NCBI GenBank assembly: GCA_947177015.1
Contig: CAMWSV010000003.1
Span: forward strand, 1-35,650
Origin: an uncultured Porphyromonadaceae bacterium
Lineage (GTDB): Bacteria > Bacteroidota > Bacteroidia > Bacteroidales > Muribaculaceae
Reading direction: 5' to 3'
DNA length: 35,650 nt
Shown: one piece after another, positions 27,524-35,526 of the stretch
Position numbering within the stretch: position 1 is the stretch's first letter
Layout of the letters: every line of letters begins with the position of its first letter
Notes under the pieces: model-generated
The model's input: only the letters and a program-made list of their open reading frames with translations
Databases searched by the model: none
Told to the model about the DNA's origin: nothing
Made by a program: the position numbers and the translations under genes

Positions 27524-28966
27524 TTAATATAGAATTGCTATCGTGCGGTCGTCATGATTGCCGGGGCTCCAGAAATCGAGCCAACCGAGGAGTTGATCTT
27601 TCGCCGCTTCGTTATCGTCGGTGAGGTCTACCCCGCCGATCTCGTCTGCCGGGAATCCCGCACGCAGATTGTGGTAAAATTCCTCCCATTTGGCGTAAGA
27701 ATTCAGGTTCTTGTCGGTCTCAAACATAGGGTCGGAGACTCCGTCGCTCATCAGGAAGAGTGCCGTGAAGTCGGGCACGATAGTCATTCTCAATCGATTA
27801 TACACATCTGAAGTGCGGAATATAGCGGGCATCGTCAGGAAGCGGGTCTGACCCGAGAACTCTCCCTCGTCGGGAACACCGAGCAGTTTGGCAGTCTTGG
27901 TGGTCTCATCGTAGAGGCACATTGCGCCGTCGCCCACCCAGAATGATGCGATAAACCATCCGAATTCAAATTTCTTGCATATCGCAAACATCAGTGTGGT
28001 AGCGAAGTCTTTGGGTTGCAACCCCTCCTGGGCGGCGGCAATCTCGTTGATCTTGTCGTGGGCTTTCTTAGCGCCTTTGAGCAGTATGTCGTGAATGTTG
28101 CGTGTCAGAGCCGCACGCTTTTCCTGATTATCCCTATCCTCCACATAGTCACGGAGTGTATTTTCGAATTCCTTATTATCGAGAAGCATGGCCTTGCAAT
28201 GCTCGGTGACTGTGTTGCAAGCCACCTCCGAACCCTTGCGCGAATACCTGGCGCTCCCGGCTCCGTCTGCCACTGCCATGATATACCAGTCGGAATCATC
28301 GCAATGATAAAGACTGAAGTGGTCGTCGCGTGCCTTACCTTCCTGGGCATGACTGCGTCCGCGCTGGCTGGCGGCTATCATATCCTTGCGTGGCTTGCCT
28401 TCGGCGCCTGCCTCTACCTTTATGTATTCCGTGGCACTATCGGGTTTGTAATATGGGATATTTTCGTCAGTAGGGATATTCTTCCACAAGTCTCGCGGAT
28501 TGGGGTTGAATGCCACGGGGATGGCAAGTTGCGAGCAGGGTTCCCCCTCCACAGTGGCATATCGCAGCGTGAGGGTGTAATCGCCTGATTTCAGGGGGTG
28601 ACCGCTGAGGGTGCATCTGCCGTCGGATTCCACCTTCAGGGTGAGTCCGAGTTCCTCGGCTCCGTCAAGTGTGATATCCGAAATTTTATCTACGGGGAGA
28701 TCGAAGGATACCTTATATTCCTTCTTCACCGTGCCGTTGGGGAATCGGATTCCGCGCTGACGCACTTCGTTTTCTATTACGATTCGTTGATTCATACGTT
28801 CTTCTTTGAATTGGCTCCATAATGTGCCTACTGCCCAGTCGAGAAAGCGTTCTTTCTCTCCGCGCGCCATTCCGGCGCTCTGCATGGCATTTTCGAGGAT
28901 CTCCGCTGCATCGTGCAACTTCGATGCCGCGTTCCGGCGTGCTATGTGTCGTTGCTCTCTATTCAT
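27524..28966 (-). CDS. PP2C-family protein phosphatase with N-terminal helical and Ig-like regions (480 aa)
   Basis: ARDDHFSLYHCDDSDWYIMAVADGAGSARYSRKGSEVACNTV, ATTLMFAI, LFLMSDGVSDPMF, HDDRTIAILY are PP2C motifs. Confidence 0.88.
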   Translation of the reverse strand: MNREQRHIARRNAASKLHDAAEILENAMQSAGMARGEKERFLDWAVGTLWSQFKEERMNQRIVIENEVRQRGIRFPNGTVKKEYKVSFDLPVDKISDITLDGAEELGLTLKVESDGRCTLSGHPLKSGDYTLTLRYATVEGEPCSQLAIPVAFNPNPRDLWKNIPTDENIPYYKPDSATEYIKVEAGAEGKPRKDMIAASQRGRSHAQEGKARDDHFSLYHCDDSDWYIMAVADGAGSARYSRKGSEVACNTVTEHCKAMLLDNKEFENTLRDYVEDRDNQEKRAALTRNIHDILLKGAKKAHDKINEIAAAQEGLQPKDFATTLMFAICKKFEFGWFIASFWVGDGAMCLYDETTKTAKLLGVPDEGEFSGQTRFLTMPAIFRTSDVYNRLRMTIVPDFTALFLMSDGVSDPMFETDKNLNSYAKWEEFYHNLRAGFPADEIGGVDLTDDNEAAKDQLLGWLDFWSPGNHDDRTIAILY

Positions 28967-28973
28967 ATATATC

Positions 28974-30026
28974 TTAACCTAATCCACGTGATAAATCGAA
29001 ACCATCGCCGTCGGCGCGTCCGAGTGTACCCTCCATGCCGCACCACGGACATTTATTCACCCCCTCGGGCGATACACAGAAGAGTTTGCCGCACTCACAC
29101 ATCACGGCTCCTATCTGATTGCCGCAGCAGGGACATGAGGGGACTCCGCGGAGTTCAGTGCTGTGAATCTTCACCTGCTCCCCTGCCGACATCGCGGCGT
29201 ATTCAGCCGAGTCTATAGGATAGGCTCCCACCAGGCGGAATCCTGAGCGACCTATAGTTTCGAGCAGTTCACCCTTATGGTTGCAACGCGAATATTTTAT
29301 CAGATAGTCGCGTCCGGTATTCTGGCATCGTGCCTGCAGCACTGCGAAATTCTCGTCGGGGGCAGCCGCTGCCGCCGGGTACTCCCGGACATCCACCTTC
29401 TCAAGATTTATACCGGATGTGGGTGCGAGTTTGATATCGTCGGAATATTGCTCGCTCACCGACATACTCGTGGTCTGAATCGAAGCGGTGACCCACTTGA
29501 AGAATTTGCTGAATGATTCTGCATCAGTCTCCTTAAGCAGCAGGATTTCATCAGTGATCTGCGCTAATGTGAGCACATTCACGTTGTCGCCGATGGAGAT
29601 AGCCACAAGGTTGCAGTGGCTGCGGTATTTCTCATTCCAGCGGCGGAAGGCGGCTGCATAATCATCCGTGGGGTTACCGTCGGTAAAGAGGAATATGATC
29701 GGTTTCCAGTCCCCCTTGGTGTCGAGAGTGGTCTTTTGGATATTCCTGTCCATATCATCCATGAGGGCTTCCAGCCCCTTGCCGAGCGAGGTGCCTCCGC
29801 CGATGGGGAATATCGGAGGATAGAACTTATATAGTTCGGTGAGCGGCGAGAGCACTTTAGCCTTGCCGGCGAAGGCGATGATCGACACGAAGACAGTCTC
29901 CAAAGCGTAGGGATCCACGCGGAGTGTCTGTATGATGGTGCGCATTCCGCTCTGCACCTGCTCGATGGGTTCCCCCACCATTGATTCTGAAACGTCTACA
30001 AGGAAGTAAATCGGTAGTCTACGCAT
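28974..30026 (-). CDS. TerY-like VWA domain protein with C-terminal zinc ribbon (350 aa)
   Basis: RRLPIYFLVDVSESMVGEPIEQVQSGM (MIDAS DxSxS), FLFTDGNPTDD; C-terminal CPCCGNQIGAVMCECGKLFCVSPEGVNKCPWCG. Confidence 0.87.
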   Translation of the reverse strand: MRRLPIYFLVDVSESMVGEPIEQVQSGMRTIIQTLRVDPYALETVFVSIIAFAGKAKVLSPLTELYKFYPPIFPIGGGTSLGKGLEALMDDMDRNIQKTTLDTKGDWKPIIFLFTDGNPTDDYAAAFRRWNEKYRSHCNLVAISIGDNVNVLTLAQITDEILLLKETDAESFSKFFKWVTASIQTTSMSVSEQYSDDIKLAPTSGINLEKVDVREYPAAAAAPDENFAVLQARCQNTGRDYLIKYSRCNHKGELLETIGRSGFRLVGAYPIDSAEYAAMSAGEQVKIHSTELRGVPSCPCCGNQIGAVMCECGKLFCVSPEGVNKCPWCGMEGTLGRADGDGFDLSRGLG

Positions 30027-30040
30027 ATTCTGTTGTTGCT

Positions 30041-31918
30041 TTAATTTTTAGGGAGGTAACGGTTGTCGGTAGCCAACTGCCGGCGAGGAGAGCGGATCAC
30101 GTCGGTGTATATCTCGAAGATAGCGTTAAGATTGTAGCGGCAATCTTCTGATGTAGGCGATTTGCTCCTCATCATTTCGAGCATATCTTCGTAGCGATCG
30201 GTGACGTAACTCCCGTTTATGAGGTCGATCACCTTTAGCAGTTCGGCGAGCGCGAGGTCAATTCTGCCCAAGGCGAACACTGATTTGTAACTTTCGAGCG
30301 TATGGCATAGAAAGTCGCGCATTGAGTCGTTATGCTCGTTGCTCAGGACGAAACTTATGAAATCGTCGCATCTGGGGTTTGACACTGCGCCGGATGGCGC
30401 AGATTCCGATGATGGCTTGCCGGGGTTGGAAGCACCGCTGTTGAAGAGGCGGATAGTGTTGAGGAAGAGGAATATGGAATTATCCGAAATGATGTCGCTG
30501 TAACTGATATTGTCTGTGAGATACAGTCCGCTCAAAGACTTCACACGGCTCAGCGCCACGTATAGTTGACCGGGGGCGAAGATATGGCTGTTGAGGTCGA
30601 GAATCACCTTGTCGTAGGTCTGACCCTGCGATTTATGGATGGTGAAGGCATACGCGGGCTTGATGGGGTATTGCGTGGTGCGCTGTATGTATGGCTGCAG
30701 GCGTATTATCTTGTGGCTCTTGGCATCATACTCGAAGTCGAAACGATCTGTGATCTTCTGCCGGTAGCCGTATTTGCCGTCGGGGGGCGGACACTCCACT
30801 ATAGCGCCCGAGTCGAGGGCTATGGTGAATGTGGAGCCGTCGAAACTCCGGATTGTGCCGCGTTCGCCATTGGAATAATATCTTTTGTAGTTCACTTTTG
30901 CACTCTTGGTGAGCATCACCCTTGCTCCGGGCTTGAAACTGAGCACCCCTTCGCATTGCGAGGGTATCACGATAGGTTCGATATCCTCCTTGCAGGGGAG
31001 TTGGTTGTGACTCACCTCCACATAGCCGCTCTTATCCTTGAGCCTGATCTTATACTCGGCTTCTATCTGCTCCACGTCGCCGGGGAGGGCATCGAGTTTC
31101 TCGGTGTTTATGTGGCTCACCTCTTCGTTGGATGAGGCGATATACACGGCATCATCGGGCAGATTGCGGGTGACTCTTGTGTTGAGCGCCTCGATGAGTT
31201 CCACCTTGCGTTCCGGCGAGAGCGGCTGCCGGAAAGCGTCGAGGAGTTTTACGAATTCGGGATCGTTCTGCTGGCGATAGGAGGTGGTGAGTTCGAAGAG
31301 TTTTATCTTGTCGGGATTATTCTTGATGATATGACTGTCAAAGAAATAGATGCCGCCGTATTCGTTGAGCAGATAGTTATGGATGGCTTCATCGCTCACC
31401 ACCGGCGGGAGTTGGAAGAGGTCGCCGACCACAACTACAGGGATGCCGCCGAAGGGTTCGTCGTTACCTTTGGCACGCTTGCACAACTGATGCATCATCT
31501 CGAAGGTGTCTGCACGCACCATCGAGATCTCATCTATCACAATCATCGTCACGGCTCCCAACTCAAACCCCATATTGCTCACCTTGGCGGGTGTGATGTT
31601 GCCGGTGTCCTGAATCCCTTCGTCAAGCCCGTCGAATCCGCGCCAGAAGAAGGAGTGGATGGTGCGTCCGCGCTTATAGAGCCCGGCGGCGAGATTGGTG
31701 GGGGCGAGCACCTGGCATCCACGGTCGGAAGCCTCAAGTTGCTTGATCAGATATGTCTTGCCGCAGCCTGCCTTGCCGTGTATGAAGGTGATCCCCTTCG
31801 GACGCGATGCCAGATAGTCAAGCACATCCTGCCTGGTGGATGCTACGGGAGCCACAATCGGTATGTCGGTCTGTGTGGAGTCGTAATCGTTTGCCATTTT
31901 AAATGTCTTACCCGCCAT
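30041..31918 (-). CDS. Pif1/RecD-like SF1 DNA helicase (625 aa)
   Basis: FIHGKAGCGKTYLIKQL (Walker A), MIVIDEISMVRADTFEMM (Walker B), VVVVGDLFQLPPVV, AYAFTIHKSQGQTYDKVILDL, LYVALSRVKSLSGLYL. Confidence 0.9.
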   Translation of the reverse strand: MAGKTFKMANDYDSTQTDIPIVAPVASTRQDVLDYLASRPKGITFIHGKAGCGKTYLIKQLEASDRGCQVLAPTNLAAGLYKRGRTIHSFFWRGFDGLDEGIQDTGNITPAKVSNMGFELGAVTMIVIDEISMVRADTFEMMHQLCKRAKGNDEPFGGIPVVVVGDLFQLPPVVSDEAIHNYLLNEYGGIYFFDSHIIKNNPDKIKLFELTTSYRQQNDPEFVKLLDAFRQPLSPERKVELIEALNTRVTRNLPDDAVYIASSNEEVSHINTEKLDALPGDVEQIEAEYKIRLKDKSGYVEVSHNQLPCKEDIEPIVIPSQCEGVLSFKPGARVMLTKSAKVNYKRYYSNGERGTIRSFDGSTFTIALDSGAIVECPPPDGKYGYRQKITDRFDFEYDAKSHKIIRLQPYIQRTTQYPIKPAYAFTIHKSQGQTYDKVILDLNSHIFAPGQLYVALSRVKSLSGLYLTDNISYSDIISDNSIFLFLNTIRLFNSGASNPGKPSSESAPSGAVSNPRCDDFISFVLSNEHNDSMRDFLCHTLESYKSVFALGRIDLALAELLKVIDLINGSYVTDRYEDMLEMMRSKSPTSEDCRYNLNAIFEIYTDVIRSPRRQLATDNRYLPKN

Positions 31919-31982
31919 GCGCTCCGGATTTTATTTCTGCACACGGTCTTTATTCCTGACCTTGGGTTAATTTTCGGAGTTT

Positions 31983-32627
31983 TTATTTTTGAATCGGAGA
32001 ATACATATCGAATTTGCCCGGCGAAAGATACACCGTGCCGGGACCTGTCACCCTCATCATGCTCAATCCCTCGCCGCCGATAAGATTACCGAGCGACCAG
32101 TTGGATTGCATCTGCTGCTCCGTGATATTGAGCAGGGCTATGATGTGGTTTTCGTCGATCTCTATCGACTCGCCGGGACGCAGACTGATCACGATGGGTG
32201 TACCCGTAGTGTCGAGGAATACGGTAGACACACCCTGAATCTTCTGCAGAAACAGACCCATGCCACCCACCATACCGGAAATCGAGAGTTTCGTGGTGAC
32301 GTTGACCCGGTTATTGGAGCCCACATATACTCCGGAGTGGCATATCATGGTGTCGCCGTTGAGTTTGATCGGAAGCAACCCGAACCGGCTGCCGATAACT
32401 AATTTGCGAGGCACCCCCGCCACATTATAGAGCCTGATGATGAATAGGGATTCCCCCGAGAGTTTCGCGCCCAATATGCGGCGCAGCCCGGAGCCGTTAA
32501 AGGCGAGTTCCTTCTCTACTCCCGCCTCAAGATATATCACCGCGCCCTTCTCTGCATAGAAGTCCTCGCCGGGCTGGAGCGTCACCTCCAAATGCTGCAC
32601 AAATTGACCTACAAGTTTGCAATCCAT
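31983..32627 (-). CDS. AIM24 / TIGR00266-like beta-rich protein (214 aa)
   Basis: VTLQPGEDFYAEKGAVIYLEAGVE...SGLRRILGAKLSGESLFIIRLYNVAG and VFLDTTGTPIVISLRPGESIEIDENHIIAL are AIM24-like. Confidence 0.75.
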   Translation of the reverse strand: MDCKLVGQFVQHLEVTLQPGEDFYAEKGAVIYLEAGVEKELAFNGSGLRRILGAKLSGESLFIIRLYNVAGVPRKLVIGSRFGLLPIKLNGDTMICHSGVYVGSNNRVNVTTKLSISGMVGGMGLFLQKIQGVSTVFLDTTGTPIVISLRPGESIEIDENHIIALLNITEQQMQSNWSLGNLIGGEGLSMMRVTGPGTVYLSPGKFDMYSPIQK

Positions 32628-32641
32628 TCTTTCTTTTTCTC

Positions 32642-32671
32642 CTTATATCTACTTATATCTGCTTATATCTG
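32642..32671. repeat. Three tandem 10-bp repeats (CTTATATCTa/g) upstream of the AIM24-like gene
   Basis: CTTATATCTA CTTATATCTG CTTATATCTG. Confidence 0.85.
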
Positions 32672-32717
32672 CGATTAATACTCTTTTCCATGACTGACTC
32701 CTCATCGATGCATCAAT

Positions 32718-33353
32718 TCAGACAATCACATTGACCTCGGCAGGAGGTGGCGGAAGCACGAGGTTGTCAGTGGCACCGATACTGCGGTTGCCCACGCCGA
32801 TAGAGTCAGATACCCATTTGAAGAATTTCTTGAAGGCGGTGCTGTCTACCGTATCGAGCGAGTACACTTCGTCGGTGAGTTCTTTCAGCGGTTCGATCTT
32901 TGCGCTCATACCTGCCGCGCAGGCTATGATGCCGGCGAAATGACGCTTTTTAATCTCCGGAATCATCTCCTTATAGAGTTGGATATCTGAGGGCTTGCCA
33001 TCCGTCATCAGAAACAGCAGCGGCATCCAGTCACCTTTCTGGTCGGGTGTGCTCAGGCGCACCTCCGTATCAATCTGTTCGCAGAGCAGTTTCAGTGCCT
33101 GCCCCGTATGAGTGGGTCCACTCTCGGGTGTAGTGATTTCCGGCAGTTGGAGTTCGTCGAGCGGTGTGAGGGGGAGTATCTGCTTCACCTCGCGATCAAA
33201 CGTGATGATACTTATATTCACGGATTCCAATGCAAACGGATCCTGACGCAGGCTCGAAAGCATAGATTCAAGCCCCACCTTGACCGATTCTATCGGTTCG
33301 CCTCGCATCGATCCGGATGTGTCGATAAGTAGGTATACTGGGAGACGTCTCAT
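32718..33353 (-). CDS. TerY-like VWA domain protein (211 aa)
   Basis: RRLPVYLLIDTSGSMRGEPIESVKVGLESML (MIDAS DxSxS), LFLMTDGKPSD; C-terminus LPPPPAEVNVIV. Confidence 0.87.
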   Translation of the reverse strand: MRRLPVYLLIDTSGSMRGEPIESVKVGLESMLSSLRQDPFALESVNISIITFDREVKQILPLTPLDELQLPEITTPESGPTHTGQALKLLCEQIDTEVRLSTPDQKGDWMPLLFLMTDGKPSDIQLYKEMIPEIKKRHFAGIIACAAGMSAKIEPLKELTDEVYSLDTVDSTAFKKFFKWVSDSIGVGNRSIGATDNLVLPPPPAEVNVIV

Positions 33354-33376
33354 TCTTTATTACTGTATTTGTTAAG

Positions 33377-33432
33377 ATTTCCGTCTTACCCCTCCCCCGC
33401 CGTGAAGGCAGATGAGGGGGCAAGACAGAAAT
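33377..33432 (-). promoter_or_regulatory. Strong RNA hairpin between two VWA genes
   Basis: Minus-strand RNA AUUUCUGUCUUGCCCCCUC pairs with GAGGGGUAAGACGGAAAU (about 18 bp, G-U pairs plus one bulge). No U-tract follows. Confidence 0.55.
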
Positions 33433-33489
33433 TAATCTGATTCTGCATATTTTCTCATACGGAGAGGGGGATGAGTGATATGCGGGCTT

Positions 33490-34128
33490 TTATACCACGA
33501 TATTTACTTCAGGCGGGGGTGGCGGGAGTTCGCTGAGCGAAGTGGCTTCGGCACCGGTCTCCTCCACTTTCATGCTGCCCGAACTTACAGAGGCGGATAC
33601 CCACTTGAAGAATGCCTTGATTGTGGCGCTGTCGGCTGTGTCGAGCGATACCACACATTCGGTGATTTTCTTCAGAGTGTCGGTGTTGGCGCCGGCACCT
33701 GCCGCACAAGCCACCACCATGCCCCATTTGCGCTTCTTAAACTCAGCCAGACCCTTATTCAGGTCGTCGGTAGGTTCGCCGTCGGTCATGATAAATACGA
33801 GGGGTTTCCAGTCACCTTTCTGATCTACGGTGGTCTTTGTCACCTCCTGGTCAGCCTTATGTGCCAGCAGGGCGAGAGCCTCGCCGAGAGCCGTGCATCC
33901 GCTTGCCTGGATGTTGGGCTGCTGGAATGCAGAGAGTTCGGTAAGCGGAGTCACCTGCTGCGCGGTGCTGTCGAAAGTAATTATACTTAGGTAGGCGGTC
34001 TCAAGTGCGTAGGGATCCTGACGCAGGGTGGAAACCAATACCTGAACTCCATTCTTAACTGCCTCGATCGGTTCGCCATACATCGAACCCGAGCAGTCCA
34101 AAAGGAGATATACGGGGAGTCTTCTCAT
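33490..34128 (-). CDS. TerY-like VWA domain protein (212 aa), paralog of 32718-33353
   Basis: RRLPVYLLLDCSGSMYGEPIEAVKNGVQVLV (MIDAS), VFIMTDGEPTDD; C-terminus LPPPPPEVNIVV. Confidence 0.88.
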   Translation of the reverse strand: MRRLPVYLLLDCSGSMYGEPIEAVKNGVQVLVSTLRQDPYALETAYLSIITFDSTAQQVTPLTELSAFQQPNIQASGCTALGEALALLAHKADQEVTKTTVDQKGDWKPLVFIMTDGEPTDDLNKGLAEFKKRKWGMVVACAAGAGANTDTLKKITECVVSLDTADSATIKAFFKWVSASVSSGSMKVEETGAEATSLSELPPPPPEVNIVV

Positions 34129-34135
34129 CTTTTTT

Positions 34136-34188
34136 ATTGGAATTATTGGAGTGAATCTGAGTAATTGGAGGGAATTGGAAGTATTGGA
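34136..34188. repeat. Five phased ATTGGA (TCCAAT on coding strand) repeats in the leader of the VWA gene
   Basis: ATTGGA at 34136, 34145, 34164, 34174, 34183, a spacing of about 9.5 bp with one position missing. Confidence 0.8.
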
Positions 34189-34262
34189 GATCTATATATA
34201 TGTACTTTTGATTCAATACTAAAATTAGATCTCATCATTATCCAATTCACCGACGAAGGGGA

Positions 34263-34925
34263 TTAGTGAGCATAATTTGTCACAATCCGGCGGATAGTTT
34301 CGCAGAGATTGGCATCGGGATATGCGTCGCCGATTGCTGAGAATTTCCATTCGCCGTTGCGACGGTAGAGTTTGCCCATTATCAGAGCCTTCATCCCCTT
34401 ATATTTGGGTTCTGCCGCTACGTCATAGGATGCAAACACTTCCTTCACGCGTGTAGGTGTACCCTCATACATTCTGATCGAAGCGTAGGGGATCTGCGAG
34501 AAGTCTTCGCCACCGCAGTTGTTGAGGAAGAAGAAAATCTGATCTACGTTGGGACTGACGCGGTTAAGGTCTACGGTGATGATTTCGTTGTCGAGTCCGT
34601 CATCGCCTGCCTGATCGCCTTTCAGGTCGTCGCCGCTGTGATGCAACGCAAAATCCACTGAGTCTACCTTGCCTGCCGGCATGCCGTAACGCGCCAGGAA
34701 TTCGCGTTTATAGAGGGGTGAATAAATATGGTCGCAGAGATTGCCTGCTGCATCAAGCATCACGCATGAGAGGTCAAGATCCACATCCTGCACCGATTTG
34801 CCGATACCAAGAAAGCCGCTCGATACGATTGCGCCCCAGTTGCAGCCCACACAGAATTCAGTGAGTTTGGAGCCGTTATTCTTCTCAAGATTGATGCGTT
34901 GCCCTTTTTCAAGACGTATTGCCAT
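34263..34925 (-). CDS. TerD-family protein (220 aa)
   Basis: MAIRLEKGQRINLEK..., DVDLDLSCVMLDAAGNLCDHIYSPLYK, VDFALHHSGDDLKGDQAGDDGLDNEIITVDLNRVSPNVDQIFF. Confidence 0.88.
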   Translation of the reverse strand: MAIRLEKGQRINLEKNNGSKLTEFCVGCNWGAIVSSGFLGIGKSVQDVDLDLSCVMLDAAGNLCDHIYSPLYKREFLARYGMPAGKVDSVDFALHHSGDDLKGDQAGDDGLDNEIITVDLNRVSPNVDQIFFFLNNCGGEDFSQIPYASIRMYEGTPTRVKEVFASYDVAAEPKYKGMKALIMGKLYRRNGEWKFSAIGDAYPDANLCETIRRIVTNYAH

Positions 34926-34971
34926 AATTATATTATCGTTTTTTAGAGTACTGAAAATTTAGTGTTGAGTA

Positions 34972-35526
34972 TTAATTATACTTGTTGAGATATTCAGCGA
35001 GACCTGCTTTCTGTCCGGTGCCGATAGCCTCAAACTTCCATTGGCCGTTGCGCTTATAGAGTCTGCCGAATTCCACTGCTGTCTCGATCGAGAAGTCTTC
35101 ATCGAGGTCGTAGCGGAGTATCTCCTCGCCATTGTCGGCATTATAGATGCGGATGAAGGCGTTGCGTACCTGTCCGAAGTTCTGGCGGCGCTCTTCTGCC
35201 TTATGGATGGTCACCACGAATGTAATCTCCGTGGCACGCGGATCTATCTTCGAGAGGTCGATCTTGATCTGCTCGTCGTCGCCTTCGCCCTCGCCGGTGA
35301 GGTTATCGCCGGTGTGCTCCACCGCATTATCGGGCGATTTCAGATTATTGTAGAAGACGAAATATTCATCTGCGAGAATCTTCCCGTTCTCCCCCAGAAT
35401 GAACGCCGAAGCGTCAAGATCGAAGTCCTCGCCTGTGCTCGATTGATTCGTATCCCAACCCAAACCGATTGTGAACTTCGGGAGTTCTACAGCCACACGC
35501 TGACCTTTTTCCAGATTAATTGCCAT
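34972..35526 (-). CDS. TerD-family protein, canonical form (184 aa)
   Basis: MAINLEKGQRVAVELPKFTIGLGWDTNQSSTGEDFDLDASAFILGENGKI...AVEHTGDNLTGEGEGDDEQIKIDLSKIDPRATEITFVVTIH. Confidence 0.92.
   Translation of the reverse strand: MAINLEKGQRVAVELPKFTIGLGWDTNQSSTGEDFDLDASAFILGENGKILADEYFVFYNNLKSPDNAVEHTGDNLTGEGEGDDEQIKIDLSKIDPRATEITFVVTIHKAEERRQNFGQVRNAFIRIYNADNGEEILRYDLDEDFSIETAVEFGRLYKRNGQWKFEAIGTGQKAGLAEYLNKYN

Noticed and set aside
31331-32083. 250-aa plus-strand ORF opposite the helicase N-terminus (also 30566-31135 and 28016-28588)
   Set aside because: Overlaps well-supported minus-strand genes; no independent motif or promoter.
23560-35526. Interpreting the Ter-type cluster simply as a tellurite-resistance operon
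   Set aside because: No TerC seen, and the kinase/phosphatase/helicase content points to broader stress signalling; resistance phenotype cannot be inferred from sequence.
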